Part shown: one piece after another, positions 1-9,447 of the stretch
How positions within the stretch are numbered: position 1 is the stretch's first letter
How the letters are laid out: each line of letters starts with the position of its first letter
DNA from: Bacteroidia bacterium
GTDB lineage: Bacteria > Bacteroidota > Bacteroidia > Flavobacteriales > Flavobacteriaceae
Length of the DNA stretch: 64,000 nucleotides
Direction: 5' to 3'
Assembly (NCBI GenBank): GCA_030430535.1
Contig: JAUIKY010000008.1
Location: forward strand, 1-64,000
Notes under the pieces: generated by a model
What the model was told of the DNA's origin: nothing
Database searches by the model: none
What the model saw: the letters and a program-made list of their open reading frames with translations, nothing else
Position numbers and translations under genes: made by a program

Positions 1-589
1 TAGGATCTAAATACTGAGTTTCTTTATACATCTCAGGGTCAACCAAGCCTTCCAATTCAATGCCAAGTCCAAAAACACCAATTTTTATATTTCCCTTTTT
101 GAACACTTCATAAGGCTTGGTATGGGTATCCATGATGGTATTCGAAAAATCGTAATTTGCCGTGATAAACTGAAATTCGGCATGTGGCAATTGGGCATAC
201 AGACCCTCAATGCCATTGTCGAAATCGTGGTTGCCAATTGTGGCTGCATCGTATTTTAGTTTGCTCATCAATTTAAATTCCAATTCGCCACCATAATAAT
301 TAAAATAAGGGGTGCCTTGAAAGATATCGCCCGCATCGAGTAAAAGCGTGTTGGGGTTCTCTTTTCTAATAGAATCAATTAAACTGGCGCGCCTGGCCAC
401 ACCACCTTTATTCGCATTTCGACCATCTTCAGGACCAAAGGCATCAATATGGCTATGCACGTCGTTGGTGTGCAGTACCGTTACTTTTTCGATGCTTTCA
501 AACGATGTGAAAGATTGTAGTCCAAAATTCCCTATGGTAGCCAGAGCAGTGCCGGCAGCCGTGTGTTGAATAAATTTCCTGCGTTTCAT
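1..589 (-). CDS. Metallophosphatase, 5'-nucleotidase catalytic half (partial at window edge)
   Basis: The gene starts at the ATG complementary to 587-589 and runs off the left edge, so only about 196 N-terminal residues are visible. The start MKRRKFIQHTAAGTALATIG looks like a Tat-type signal (RRKF followed by a hydrophobic stretch). It is followed by LHTNDVHSH, then DAGDIFQGTPYF and GNHDFDNG, the metal-binding motifs of calcineurin-like 5'-nucleotidases (UshA type). It should hydrolyse nucleotides or related phosphoesters outside the cytoplasm. The usual C-terminal 5'-nucleotidase domain is encoded by the separate upstream gene that ends 5 bases before this start, so the two probably form an operon and a split enzyme. 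Confidence 0.85.
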   Translation of the reverse strand, partial: MKRRKFIQHTAAGTALATIGNFGLQSFTSFESIEKVTVLHTNDVHSHIDAFGPEDGRNANKGGVARRASLIDSIRKENPNTLLLDAGDIFQGTPYFNYYGGELEFKLMSKLKYDAATIGNHDFDNGIEGLYAQLPHAEFQFITANYDFSNTIMDTHTKPYEVFKKGNIKIGVFGLGIELEGLVDPEMYKETQYLDP

Positions 590-594
590 TCTCG

Positions 595-1353
595 TTATTT
601 TTGCTGAATAAATCTATTGTCCCGCACTGGGGCAATCGTGTCTTTTCGTTTGAAGTTGTCTATTAAAGCATTCCTAATTTTATAGTTTAAAACGTAAACG
701 CTATCGTTGGGTTTAAAAAAGCTCATGCTATCGCCTCCGTTATAAAGGTAGTCGTTAGTAGCCACAAAATACGTGCTGTCTTCAATAATTTCCTTTTCAT
801 TTATTCTGGCTTCTGAAACATTGAACTCTTGATCTAAAATCAGTTTTAATTTCGACACCGGATGTGCTCTTTGCGAACGGCTTAAATAGTTGGTTAAAGC
901 GTTAACCTGATAACCTTTTAATGCCACTACAACAATACTATTTTCAAAAGGCATAAGCTGGAACGCGGTGCGTTTAGTAACATTGCCCTTTGATAAAATG
1001 GAGCGGATGCCACCGTGGTTAAGCAATACCATATCGATGTTTTTTCCTGTTCGTTGTTTAAAAATGGGGTTGGCTTCTTCGTAAACGGCATCGGCCATAA
1101 AATTGCCCAAAGCGGTATTGAATTCTCCATCATTTTTGGTGTAGGTATCGGCCGAATATGCCAAAACGCTATCCAAATCCTTTTCAATATTATCACGGTA
1201 CGGCTTAACAAAAGATTCAATTTCGGGGTTCAACGGAAGCGAATCGGTAATGGCTATTTGTTTGCCTTCAATTTTTGAGAGGTGCCGTTCGGAAGGTTTA
1301 CACCCACAAAAAATTAAAAAATTTAACAAAATAAATAAATGTGTGATCCTCAT
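595..1353 (-). CDS. 5'-nucleotidase C-terminal domain lipoprotein
   Basis: 252 residues. The N-terminus is a short hydrophobic segment ending in FCGC, a plausible lipobox, so this is a predicted lipoprotein. The remainder matches the 5'-nucleotidase C-terminal (substrate-binding) domain: GNFMADA, then VLLNHGGIRS in the middle and TNDYLYNGGDSM near the end are family signatures. There is no metallophosphatase domain; that half lies in the next gene downstream on the same strand, 5 bases away. In UshA-like enzymes this domain binds the nucleoside, so the two products probably act as a pair in the envelope. The gene is divergent from the DUF6913-like gene at 1411. Confidence 0.85.
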   Translation of the reverse strand: MRITHLFILLNFLIFCGCKPSERHLSKIEGKQIAITDSLPLNPEIESFVKPYRDNIEKDLDSVLAYSADTYTKNDGEFNTALGNFMADAVYEEANPIFKQRTGKNIDMVLLNHGGIRSILSKGNVTKRTAFQLMPFENSIVVVALKGYQVNALTNYLSRSQRAHPVSKLKLILDQEFNVSEARINEKEIIEDSTYFVATNDYLYNGGDSMSFFKPNDSVYVLNYKIRNALIDNFKRKDTIAPVRDNRFIQQK

Positions 1354-1384
1354 GTGTAAATCAAATAAATGAATGTACTTTTGC

Positions 1385-1392
1385 TACCTTTG
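1385..1392 (+). promoter_or_regulatory. Predicted -7 element TACCTTTG
   Basis: The octamer fits the Bacteroidetes -7 consensus TAnnTTTG and lies 18 bases before the ATG at 1411. No clear TTTG is seen at the -33 spacing. It would drive the gene at 1411 and then dapA. Confidence 0.45.
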
Positions 1393-1410
1393 CGGAAAGG
1401 ATAAAGGTAA

Positions 1411-1929
1411 ATGATTTTAAAGGGTTTTAAGGAAAAATCTAATAAAAAATACTTGAACAAATTGTTATCGGAAAGACAAGCAAATGTTAACGATGGCAAG
1501 ATTATAAGTTTAGGAATTATCTTTAATATCGACGAAGTTGATAGCTTTGAGCAGTTCAGGAAATTGGCCGATTGTATTGATGTTAGGCCCAATAGGGTGA
1601 AAATTATCGCCTTTTCGGAAAACGAAAAAGAAAACATAAATACTTGGGATGCCTGTTACAATCCCAAAGATTTTGGCTGGAACGGTACCGTTAAAAATAC
1701 CGAGCTTCAAGAGTTTTTAAACACCGAATTTGATGCACTTGTAAGTTATTACGAAGAGGGTGTTTTGGAGTTGAAGTTGATAACGGCGCTTTCAAAAGCA
1801 AAATTTAAAATCGGTATTTTGCAGACCGATGAGCGTTTAAACGATTTAATAATAAAAACCCCTTTAAAGGAATTCAATTCTTTTAAAAAGGAAGTACATA
1901 AGTACCTAAACATTTTAAATAAAATATAA
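1411..1929 (+). CDS. Conserved DUF6913-like protein upstream of dapA
   Basis: 172 residues, no signal peptide or membrane segment, therefore probably cytoplasmic. Recurrent features are an N-terminal basic helix with KKYLNKLL, a strand-rich middle containing VKIIAFSE, and FGWNGTVKN followed by a LVSYYEEG segment. I recognise it as a small Bacteroidetes family that is commonly found directly before dapA (DUF6913, from memory). Here the gap to dapA is 6 bases, which supports cotranscription. The function is unknown; linkage to lysine/peptidoglycan precursor synthesis is the only functional hint. Confidence 0.65.
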   Translation: MILKGFKEKSNKKYLNKLLSERQANVNDGKIISLGIIFNIDEVDSFEQFRKLADCIDVRPNRVKIIAFSENEKENINTWDACYNPKDFGWNGTVKNTELQEFLNTEFDALVSYYEEGVLELKLITALSKAKFKIGILQTDERLNDLIIKTPLKEFNSFKKEVHKYLNILNKI

Positions 1930-1935
1930 ATAATA

Positions 1936-2814
1936 ATGAGTAGTAAGTTTTTAGGAACGGGAGTGGCATTGGTAACACCTTTTAATACTGATTTGAGTGT
2001 GGACCATAGCGCTTTGTCCGATATTGTAAATTTTAATATAGACAATGGCGTGGAGTACCTTGTGGTATGTGGCACCACGGCCGAAACGGCAACCCTTACT
2101 AAAGAAGAGAAAAAAGCAGTTTTACAAACCGTTATAAAAGCGAGCAGCGGGCGCGTTCCTATTGTTTTGGGTATTGGCGGTAATAATACTGCGGCGGTAA
2201 TTGAGGAAATACAAGCTACCGATTTTAATGGTGTCGATGCTATTTTATCGGTAACACCATATTACACAAAGCCAACGCAGGAAGGTATTTACCAACATTT
2301 TAAAGCGATTTCTGAAGCGTCGCCCATCGATATTATTTTATATAACGTGCCGGGAAGGACTTCCAAAAACATGGAGGCACAAACCACGGTAAGATTGGCC
2401 AACGATTTTAAGAATATTATCGGTGTAAAAGAAGCGGGCAATAGTATTTCGCAGTACTACGAGTTAATTAAAAACAAACCGGAAGATTTCTTGATTATTT
2501 CTGGTGATGACGATTTGGCACTCGGTGTGGTTTTGGCCGGTGGAGCGGGTGTGATTTCTGTAATCGGACAAGGGTTTCCAAAGGAGTTTTCAGAGATGAT
2601 TCGTTTGGGTTTAAAAGGCGAAGCCAAAGAAGCTTTCAAATTGCATTTCAAATTAATTGATGTTATTGGTTATATTTTTGAAGAAAACAACCCTGCAGGA
2701 ATAAAAGGTGTTTTTGAAGCCTTGGGCCTTTGTAAAGATGCAGTTAGGTTGCCATTGGTACCAGCTTCAAACGAATTAAAAGCCAAAATTACCGATTTTG
2801 TAAAGCAGTTTTAG
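1936..2814 (+). CDS. dapA: 4-hydroxy-tetrahydrodipicolinate synthase DapA
   Basis: Condenses pyruvate with aspartate semialdehyde in the diaminopimelate/lysine pathway, in the cytoplasm. The protein has 292 residues, the normal length, and forms a TIM barrel. Visible catalytic features are GTTAE (T47, T48), YNVPGRTS with Y136 and R141, and the Schiff-base lysine K165 in GVKEAGNS. The start ATG follows a short A-rich leader after the upstream gene. It is probably cotranscribed with the 172-residue protein before it. Nothing unusual is seen. Confidence 0.96.
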   Translation: MSSKFLGTGVALVTPFNTDLSVDHSALSDIVNFNIDNGVEYLVVCGTTAETATLTKEEKKAVLQTVIKASSGRVPIVLGIGGNNTAAVIEEIQATDFNGVDAILSVTPYYTKPTQEGIYQHFKAISEASPIDIILYNVPGRTSKNMEAQTTVRLANDFKNIIGVKEAGNSISQYYELIKNKPEDFLIISGDDDLALGVVLAGGAGVISVIGQGFPKEFSEMIRLGLKGEAKEAFKLHFKLIDVIGYIFEENNPAGIKGVFEALGLCKDAVRLPLVPASNELKAKITDFVKQF

Positions 2815-2924
2815 TAATTGTTTCAAAATTCAAAAAAACAATTACAGAGAGGAAATTTTGTTGTTAAATATAACTTAAACCTTCCTTTTACTGCCTTTAA
2901 GCCATTATTTTAGCGAAGAAATAA

Positions 2925-2958
2925 TATTTTTAAAATCCATAATAATAGCTTAATTTTG
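2925..2958 (+). promoter_or_regulatory. Predicted promoter of bamD-rpoZ-coaBC run
   Basis: TAATTTTG at 2951-2958 fits the Bacteroidetes -7 element TAnnTTTG. A T-rich TATTTT at 2925-2930 sits about 20 bases upstream, at the -33 distance. The element lies 19 bases before the bamD ATG. Confidence 0.45.
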
Positions 2959-2977
2959 CAAGCTGTAATAAAAATAA

Positions 2978-3808
2978 ATGAATAGATTTTTTTACATATT
3001 GATGCTGGCTGCCGTTTTAACGGGGTGTAGTGGATACCAAAAGGCCTTAAAGTCTGAAGATATTGCTACCAAGTTTAAAATGGGAGAGGAGCTTTACAAC
3101 GAAGGCCATTTTTCGAAAGCTAACCGATTGTTTGCCCAAATTGTACCCAATTACAGAGGGAAGCCACAAGCCGAAAAATTGATGTACCTGTACGCCAATT
3201 CATTTTACGAAATGAAGGATTATTACGTTTCAGGCTACCAATTTGAGCGTTTTGCTACCAGTTATCCCAACAGTGAAAAGCTGGAAGAAGCGTCGTTTTT
3301 AAGTGCTAAAAGTTACTACATGCTTTCTCCGGTGTATTCAAAGGATCAAACCGAAACCAAAGATGCCATTGAAAAACTTCAGAATTTTATCAACATGTTT
3401 CCAGATTCTGAATATATTTCAGAGGCGAGTAAATTGGTTCACGAATTGGATTATAAATTAGAAAAAAAGGCATTCGAAATTGCCAAACAATACAATACCA
3501 TTTCAGATTATCCGGCTTCCGTAAAATCGTTCAGCAATTTTATTTTTGAATTTCCTGGGTCGAGATTACGCGAAGAGGCTTTGTTTTACAGACTGGATTC
3601 GGCCTATAAATTGGCGATGAACAGTGTGGAAATGAAAAGGACGCTTCAAGACGGAATTGTCATGCTGAAAAAGAATAGGTTGGAAGAAGCCAAAGAATTC
3701 TCGGAAGCTTTTAAGGAAACTTACAGTACTTCCAAACATATTGAAGAAGTGAACAAAATGCAGGCAGATATTGCTGAAGAATTAAAGAGTTACAGCGCAA
3801 AAAGTTAA
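2978..3808 (+). CDS. bamD: Outer membrane protein assembly factor BamD
   Basis: 276 residues. A signal peptide with lipobox LTGCSGYQ predicts a lipoprotein on the periplasmic face of the outer membrane. The body has tetratricopeptide-like repeats (FKMGEELYNEGHF, KLMYLYANSFYEMKDY, ASFLSAKSYYML) typical of BamD, the essential partner of BamA in beta-barrel insertion. It is followed after 11 bases by the RNA polymerase omega gene, a conserved Bacteroidetes arrangement that supports the call. Length is normal for the phylum. Confidence 0.93.
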   Translation: MNRFFYILMLAAVLTGCSGYQKALKSEDIATKFKMGEELYNEGHFSKANRLFAQIVPNYRGKPQAEKLMYLYANSFYEMKDYYVSGYQFERFATSYPNSEKLEEASFLSAKSYYMLSPVYSKDQTETKDAIEKLQNFINMFPDSEYISEASKLVHELDYKLEKKAFEIAKQYNTISDYPASVKSFSNFIFEFPGSRLREEALFYRLDSAYKLAMNSVEMKRTLQDGIVMLKKNRLEEAKEFSEAFKETYSTSKHIEEVNKMQADIAEELKSYSAKS

Positions 3809-3819
3809 ATATAACAACA

Positions 3820-4146
3820 ATGGATTTAAAAAAAATCAATGCTCCGGTAAATACGGTAACGTACGACAGAAATCAAATAGATGAGCCAACAGAGAACATC
3901 TACGAGTCTATTTCTATCATTGCAAGACGTGCAGAACAGATCAATACAGAAATCAAAAAAGAGCTTATTGATAAACTGGAAGAATTTGCCACCTACAACG
4001 ACAGCTTAGAGGAAGTGTTTGAAAACAAAGAGCAAATTGAGGTGTCTAAATTTTACGAAAAGTTACCAAAGCCACATGCATTGGCCGTACAAGAATGGCT
4101 TACCGATAAAATTTATTTTAGAAATACAGAAGAAGATTCTAAATAA
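3820..4146 (+). CDS. rpoZ: DNA-directed RNA polymerase omega subunit (Bacteroidetes RPB6-like)
   Basis: 108 residues, acidic, no signal. The segment ENIYESISIIARRAEQINTE corresponds to the conserved helix of the RpoZ/RPB6 family that latches onto the beta' subunit. The Bacteroidetes form carries the extra C-terminal part seen here (EKLPKPHALAVQEWLTDKIY). Position between bamD and coaBC is the usual one in Flavobacteria. It aids RNA polymerase assembly. Confidence 0.85.
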   Translation: MDLKKINAPVNTVTYDRNQIDEPTENIYESISIIARRAEQINTEIKKELIDKLEEFATYNDSLEEVFENKEQIEVSKFYEKLPKPHALAVQEWLTDKIYFRNTEEDSK

Positions 4147-4272
4147 TTATTTCTAAATTTAATCCCCATTTAGCAAACTCCAAAACCGTTTTTATAAATG
4201 GCTTTGGAGTTTGTTTGGTTATTATTGAAAAAGAATTCCGCGACGTTCTGCGTCGAGGTATTAGTTGATAAT

Positions 4273-4348
4273 TGTCATTCTCGTGTGGTCACTGAGCTGC
4301 GGTTGCTGAGCGGAGTCGAAGCAAGTCGAAGTGAAAGCGGGAATCTAA
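4273..4348. repeat. Dispersed GAGCGGAGTCGAAG-type repeat between rpoZ and coaBC
   Basis: The segment begins gtcattctcg, contains ctgagcggagtcgaagc and ends gcgggaatct. The same core words recur at 8250, 17756, 41044 and 58276 in this window. It fills most of the 214-base gap before coaBC. An 80-codon reading frame across it is not credible as a gene. Confidence 0.6.
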
Positions 4349-4360
4349 GAGTCGATTTTC

Positions 4361-5572
4361 ATGAGCATTTTAAGCGGAAAAAACATACTGTTAGGCATTA
4401 CAGGCGGCATTGCGGCCTACAAAACAGCGTGGTTGGTTAGGCTATTGGTAAAGTCTGGCGCCAACGTAAAAGTGGTGATGACCCCCGCCGCCAAAGATTT
4501 TATTACCCCCCTTACTTTATCCACACTTTCAAAACACCCAGTGCATTCGTCTTTTACCAATGAAGACGACGAAAACGCCGTTTGGAACAACCACGTTGAT
4601 TTGGGCTTGTGGGCCGATTTGTTTGTTATTGCTCCGGCAACGGCAAACACGCTCTCAAAAATGGCCAATGGTGTTTGCGATAATTTATTGATGGCGACCT
4701 ATCTGTCGGCTAAATGCCCGGTATATTTTGCTCCGGCAATGGATTTGGATATGTACAAACACGAAAGCACTTTACGCTCGTTTAAAATTCTGAAAAACTA
4801 TGGTAACACTATGATTCCTGCCGAAAGTGGCGAACTGGCCAGCGGACTGGTAGGCGAGGGCAGAATGGCCGAACCTGAAGCTATCGTCTCTTATATTGAA
4901 AACGATATTTTAGGGAAATTGCCGTTACGTGGAAAAAAGGTGTTGATTACCGCTGGGCCAACTTATGAAGCCATTGATCCGGTGCGTTTTATTGGGAACC
5001 ATTCCAGCGGAAAAATGGGCTTTGAAATTGCCAAAGCGGCCGCCAACCTTGGCGCCAAAGTAGTTTTGGTTTCGGGGCCAACGCATCAAAAAGCGTCGCA
5101 CAGCTTAATAGAAGTGATTCCGGTAACCAGTGCCCAAGAGATGTACGAGGCCGTTCACCAGTATTTTGAAACGGTTGGTGTAGCCATCCTTTCTGCAGCC
5201 GTGGCCGATTTTACCCCAAAAGAAGTGGCCCAACAAAAAATAAAAAAGAAAACCGATACGTTAACTTTAGAGTTGACCAAAACCAAAGATATTTTGGCAT
5301 CGTTGGGCGAAATAAAAAAGCACCAATATTTGGTCGGTTTTGCGTTGGAAACCGATAATGAATTGGAAAATGCAAAAGGAAAACTAAAAAAGAAAAATTT
5401 AAACTTAATTGTTTTAAATTCGTTGAACGATAAAGGGGCCGGTTTTCAAGGGGATACCAATAAGGTGACTTTTATTGACCATAAGGACCAAATAACCGAG
5501 TTTGAATTAAAATCGAAAGCCGAAGTGGCTGTCGATTTAATGAATAAAATTATATCTGAAATTGATGCGTAA
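4361..5572 (+). CDS. coaBC: Bifunctional phosphopantothenoylcysteine decarboxylase / phosphopantothenate-cysteine ligase
   Basis: 403 residues, the usual fused CoaBC length. The N-terminal flavoprotein half (about 1-180) starts [15 protein letters not shown], has the decarboxylase histidine H78 in NNHVDL, and contains [14 protein letters not shown] and [11 protein letters not shown]. The C-terminal ligase half begins near [18 protein letters not shown] and includes GNHSSGKMG. The two activities convert 4'-phosphopantothenate to 4'-phosphopantetheine for coenzyme A. The last 8 bases overlap the start of the DUF4835 gene. coaE, a later CoA step, lies at 11873 in the same window. Confidence 0.96.
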   Translation: MSILSGKNILLGITGGIAAYKTAWLVRLLVKSGANVKVVMTPAAKDFITPLTLSTLSKHPVHSSFTNEDDENAVWNNHVDLGLWADLFVIAPATANTLSKMANGVCDNLLMATYLSAKCPVYFAPAMDLDMYKHESTLRSFKILKNYGNTMIPAESGELASGLVGEGRMAEPEAIVSYIENDILGKLPLRGKKVLITAGPTYEAIDPVRFIGNHSSGKMGFEIAKAAANLGAKVVLVSGPTHQKASHSLIEVIPVTSAQEMYEAVHQYFETVGVAILSAAVADFTPKEVAQQKIKKKTDTLTLELTKTKDILASLGEIKKHQYLVGFALETDNELENAKGKLKKKNLNLIVLNSLNDKGAGFQGDTNKVTFIDHKDQITEFELKSKAEVAVDLMNKIISEIDA

Positions 5573-6452
5573 CATACTGTTTTTATTGATATTTTGTTTT
5601 TCCGTAAACGGATTTTCCCAAGAATTGAATTGCAATTTAGTGGTGAATGCCGAACAGACCGGAAATGAAAACTTTCCCATTTTTAAAACGCTCGAAAAAG
5701 AGCTTACCGAGTTTGTAAACAACAGAAAGTGGACCAATAAAACCTTTAAGCCACAAGAGCGCATCAATTGCAGCATGGTTATTAACATTAGCAATTACAG
5801 TGGCGAAACTTTCCAAGGAACGCTTCAGGTGCAGTCGTCGCGCCCTGTTTACGGATCGTCATTCAGTACGCCGGTTTATAATTTCAACGACAAAGATTTT
5901 ACATTTCGGTATTTGGAATATCAGAATTTAATTTACAATCCGTCGCAATTCGAGTCGAATTTAGTTTCGGTTTTGGCTTATCATATCTACATGATTTTGG
6001 CTTTGGATGCCGATACCTTTGAACAAAATGGAGGCGACGAATACTACAAACAAGCACAAATCATCACCAACTATTCACAGCAAGGAAACTTTAAAGGCTG
6101 GAAAGTTGAGGATGGGCTACAAAGCCGCTTCGCACTAATCGATAACGTATTGTCGCCCACTTTTAAAGAGTATCGCGATGTGTTGTACACTTACCACCGC
6201 AACGGTTTGGATGTAATGAGCGACAATGTAAAAGAAGGAAAGGATGAAATCGCTTCGTCGTTACTAAGTTTCCAAGCTATGAACAGCCGTCGCCCGAACT
6301 CCTTTTTGTTGCGTACTTTTTTTGATGCCAAAGCCGATGAAATTGAGCAGATTTTTACCGATGGCCCCAACGTAAATATTGCAAAAGTTAAGGAGGCGCT
6401 CCAAAAAGTGGCGCCCATGCACAACAGCAAATGGCAAAATATCAAATTTTGA
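5565..6452 (+). CDS. DUF4835 family secreted protein (possibly PorD-like)
   Basis: About 295 residues. I take the ATG at 5565, giving [19 protein letters not shown], a clear signal peptide; an upstream in-frame TTG would add one residue only. Mature-protein features include LNCNLVVNAEQTG, INISNYSGETFQGTLQVQSS and a C-terminal helical segment. The family is restricted to Bacteroidetes and is nearly always directly downstream of coaBC and before recN, as here. Some annotation schemes link it to type IX secretion (PorD); nothing in this window tests that. The start overlaps the coaBC stop by 8 bases, suggesting translational coupling. Confidence 0.85.
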   Translation: MRNILFLLIFCFSVNGFSQELNCNLVVNAEQTGNENFPIFKTLEKELTEFVNNRKWTNKTFKPQERINCSMVINISNYSGETFQGTLQVQSSRPVYGSSFSTPVYNFNDKDFTFRYLEYQNLIYNPSQFESNLVSVLAYHIYMILALDADTFEQNGGDEYYKQAQIITNYSQQGNFKGWKVEDGLQSRFALIDNVLSPTFKEYRDVLYTYHRNGLDVMSDNVKEGKDEIASSLLSFQAMNSRRPNSFLLRTFFDAKADEIEQIFTDGPNVNIAKVKEALQKVAPMHNSKWQNIKF

Positions 6453-6529
6453 TTGTTGGCTGGAAGTTTGAAGGCTGAAGCCGGAAGTTAATGACTGCTA
6501 ACTGAGTACTGAAAACTGAAAACTAAAAT

Positions 6530-8182
6530 ATGCTAACCGCTCTATCCATAAAAAATTACGCTTTAATCGACAATTTACAGATCGATTTTAATAACGGATT
6601 TTCAATTATAACCGGAGAAACCGGTGCAGGAAAATCCATTTTACTTGGTGGCCTGTCCTTGATTTTGGGAAAGCGTGCCGATTTAAGTAGTTTGAAAGAT
6701 ACTTCCGAAAAGTGCATTATCGAAGCTGTTTTCAATATTTCAAATTACAACTTAAAAACGCTTTTTAAGGAGCAGGATTTCGATTTTGAGGAACAGACCA
6801 TCATCCGTCGTGAAATTTTGCCTTCTGGAAAATCGAGAGCTTTCGTCAACGATTCGCCCGTAAATTTAAGCAGTCTTCAGCTTTTGGGAGAACGCTTAAT
6901 CGACATCCATTCGCAGCACCAAACATTGGAATTGACGAGCAACGAATTTCAGTTCCAAGTGATTGATGCCTTAGCGAAAAACGAAGCGACACTGAATGAG
7001 TACAAAGAAGCCTTTAAAGGTTACAAAAGATTGAAAAAGGAACTTGACCAGCTGATAGCTTCAAAAGCAGAAGCCATAAAAGAACATGATTACAATGTGT
7101 TTTTGCTCAACGAATTGGTGGAAGCGCAATTGGTAGACGGCGAATTGGAGCAGTTGGAGGAAGAGTACGAAACCCTGAATAATATTGAAGGTATCAAAGA
7201 AAAATTGGGTGATGCCTATCAGTTACTGAGTGATGACGAAATAGGGGTGCTGTCTTCGTTAACCACGTTGAAAAATGCCTTCCAAAAGCTATCTGGGTTC
7301 TCTTCAAAATATGAAGACTTATTCAGCCGCGCCAACAGCAGTTTAATTGAAATGGACGATTTGTTTGGCGAAGTCAATAACCTGCAGGAGGAATTGGATG
7401 CCGACCCACAGCGTTTGGAAGTGGTAGATGCCAAATTGAAAATATTGCACAATTTGATGCAAAAGCATGCGGCAGCCGATGTTGCGGAACTGATTTCAAT
7501 TAAAAATGAGTTGGAAGAAAAAGTATCGGTTACCGAAAACCTGGATGGAAACATTCAGAAAAAAGAAGCAGAAATTGAAACAAAGGCCAATGAGCTAAAT
7601 GTGATTGCAGCAGAACTTCATAAAAAACGTACCGAGGTTATTCCATCACTAAAAAAGCAATTGGAAACTATTTTGGCGAGTTTGGGCATGCCCAATGCCC
7701 AATTCAAAATCGAGGCTGTTTTAGGCAAAACCTTTTTAGCTAACGGAAAAGACGAATTATCGTTTTTGTTTTCCGCTAACAAAGGTGGTCATTTCAACGA
7801 GCTTAAAAAAGCGGCTTCGGGTGGTGAATTGTCACGTATTATGCTGGCTATAAAATCGGTTTTAGCGAAATACATTCAACTGCCCACCATTATGTTCGAT
7901 GAAATTGATACGGGGGTTTCGGGCGAGATTTCCAATAAAATGGGCGATATTATGCTCGAAATGAGCAAAACCATGCAGGTGTTTTCCATTACGCATTTGC
8001 CTCAAATTGCAGCCAAAGGGCATTCGCATTTTAAGGTGTTTAAGGAAGATGTAAACGAGGTAACCCAAACCAATTTAATAAAGTTGGACCACGACGAACG
8101 CATTGTGGAAATTGCACAAATGCTGGGCGGTAAAGAGATGTCGTCTTCGGCCATTGCCCATGCTAAAGAACTGTTGAATTAG
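6530..8182 (+). CDS. recN: DNA repair protein RecN
   Basis: 550 residues, the usual RecN length. An SMC-like ATPase: Walker A GETGAGKS at 29-36, Q-loop region DIHSQHQTLEL, long central coiled coil (about 150-380), ABC signature ASGGELSR with S430, and Walker B IMFDEIDTGVSG with D457 and E458. It acts in recombinational repair of double-strand breaks. A 77-base gap separates it from DUF4835. In this gene order it is normally followed by a lipoprotein or fabI; here fabI follows after a 341-base gap holding a repeat. Confidence 0.96.
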   Translation: MLTALSIKNYALIDNLQIDFNNGFSIITGETGAGKSILLGGLSLILGKRADLSSLKDTSEKCIIEAVFNISNYNLKTLFKEQDFDFEEQTIIRREILPSGKSRAFVNDSPVNLSSLQLLGERLIDIHSQHQTLELTSNEFQFQVIDALAKNEATLNEYKEAFKGYKRLKKELDQLIASKAEAIKEHDYNVFLLNELVEAQLVDGELEQLEEEYETLNNIEGIKEKLGDAYQLLSDDEIGVLSSLTTLKNAFQKLSGFSSKYEDLFSRANSSLIEMDDLFGEVNNLQEELDADPQRLEVVDAKLKILHNLMQKHAAADVAELISIKNELEEKVSVTENLDGNIQKKEAEIETKANELNVIAAELHKKRTEVIPSLKKQLETILASLGMPNAQFKIEAVLGKTFLANGKDELSFLFSANKGGHFNELKKAASGGELSRIMLAIKSVLAKYIQLPTIMFDEIDTGVSGEISNKMGDIMLEMSKTMQVFSITHLPQIAAKGHSHFKVFKEDVNEVTQTNLIKLDHDERIVEIAQMLGGKEMSSSAIAHAKELLN

Positions 8183-8523
8183 ACACGAATTGCACGAATT
8201 TTTTTGATTGCCAGTTTTTAGTTGTAAGCTCTTGTTTGTGTTATAAAAAACTGTCACGCTGAGTGGAGTCGAAGCGTTGTTTCAGCATTTATAAACAAGC
8301 ATTTTATGATGGAGGCTGAAACAATCCCGATAATTATCAGGACAGGGTAACGAACAACTTTAAAATATAATGGCAGGCATTCAAATTAACTTTTCGTGTA
8401 AATTAGTGAAATTCTTGTCCAAAAAACTAAAGCACTTCAATATCAGGTTACAAAAACATAAAATTAAATACTATCTTTACCCACTCATAAGATAAAGACT
8501 AATCAACGTATAAAACACGACAT
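8183..8523. other. 341-base intergenic region between recN and fabI
   Basis: No credible gene. It holds a dispersed palindromic repeat (8250-8350, listed separately), then an AT-rich stretch of about 170 bases leading to fabI. A weak -7-like word TATCTTTA lies about 55 bases before the fabI ATG. No tRNA or structured RNA is evident. Confidence 0.6.
8250..8350. repeat. Composite dispersed repeat with internal inverted arms
   Basis: Begins ctgtcacgctgagtggagtc, a member of the GAGCGGAGTCGAAG repeat group. It contains the inverted words ttgtttcagc and gctgaaacaa, then aatcccgataattatcagga, an imperfect palindrome also present at 15673-15692. Likely a non-coding mobile or REP-like element. Confidence 0.6.
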
Positions 8524-9342
8524 ATGTATAATTTACTAAAAGGAAAAAAGGGAATTATTTTTGGAGCTTTAGATTCAAATTCAATCGCTTGGAAAACTGC
8601 CGAGCGCGTACATGAAGAAGGGGGTGAGTTTGTATTGACCAACGCTCCGGTGGCGATGCGCATGGGCCAGATTAACGAATTGGCCGAAAAAACAGGTTCG
8701 CAAATTATTCCTGCCGATGCCACTTCCGTGGAAGATTTGGAAAACCTAATTGAAAAATCCATGGAGATTTTGGGAGGCAAAATCGACTTCGTTTTACACT
8801 CTATCGGGATGTCCATTAACGTTAGAAAAGGAAAACACTACACCGACCAAAATTACGATTGGACACAAAAAGGAACCGATGTTTCGGCGATGTCATTCCA
8901 TAAATTGATGCAAACCTTGTACAAAAAAGATGCGATGAACGAGTGGGGAAGTATTGTAGCCTTGACTTACATGGCTGCGCAACGCGTGTTCCCAGATTAT
9001 AACGATATGGCCGATAACAAAGCCTATTTGGAAAGTATTGCCCGTAGTTTCGGTTATTTCTTCGGAAGAGACAAAAAAGTACGTGTTAACACCATTTCGC
9101 AATCGCCAACCCCAACAACAGCGGGTAGCGGTGTAAAAGGATTTGATGGCTTTATTGCTTACGCCGATAAAATGTCCCCACTGGGCAACGCCACGGCTAT
9201 GGATTGCGCCAATTATACGGTATCATTATTCAGTGATTTAACCAAGCGTGTAACCCTGCAAAACCTTTATAACGACGGTGGTTTCAGTAACATGGGTGTT
9301 AGTGATGCCGTAATGAGCACCTTTATGGGCGAGGACGAGTAA
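8524..9342 (+). CDS. fabI: Enoyl-[acyl-carrier-protein] reductase FabI
   Basis: 272 residues. A short-chain dehydrogenase fold enzyme that reduces enoyl-ACP with NAD(P)H in fatty acid elongation. The N-terminal KKGIIFGALDSNSIAWKTAE is the FabI-type nucleotide-binding region. FVLHSIGMS, then TYMAAQRVFPDYNDM and DNKAYLES supply the tyrosine and lysine of the Y-x6-K catalytic pattern, and NTISQSPTPTTAGSGVKGF is the substrate-binding loop. A rho-independent terminator follows at 9362, so it seems to be a single-gene unit. Confidence 0.95.
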   Translation: MYNLLKGKKGIIFGALDSNSIAWKTAERVHEEGGEFVLTNAPVAMRMGQINELAEKTGSQIIPADATSVEDLENLIEKSMEILGGKIDFVLHSIGMSINVRKGKHYTDQNYDWTQKGTDVSAMSFHKLMQTLYKKDAMNEWGSIVALTYMAAQRVFPDYNDMADNKAYLESIARSFGYFFGRDKKVRVNTISQSPTPTTAGSGVKGFDGFIAYADKMSPLGNATAMDCANYTVSLFSDLTKRVTLQNLYNDGGFSNMGVSDAVMSTFMGEDE

Positions 9343-9361
9343 TACAATTTGAACGATATAG

Positions 9362-9391
9362 AAAAAGCCACCTTTTAGGGTGGCTTTTTTT
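9362..9391 (+). terminator. Rho-independent terminator after fabI
   Basis: Stem AAAAAGCCACC / GGTGGCTTTTT with a 6-base loop, followed by a T run. It lies 19 bases after the fabI stop. Confidence 0.9.
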
Positions 9392-9447
9392 GTTACATTT
9401 GTGAGACATGAAACTGTAAAAATTTATAATCAAGGTAGTCTTATTTT

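Noticed and set aside
4198-4440. 80-codon frame between rpoZ and coaBC
   Set aside because: It runs through a dispersed repeat and into coaBC in another frame; no protein-like features.
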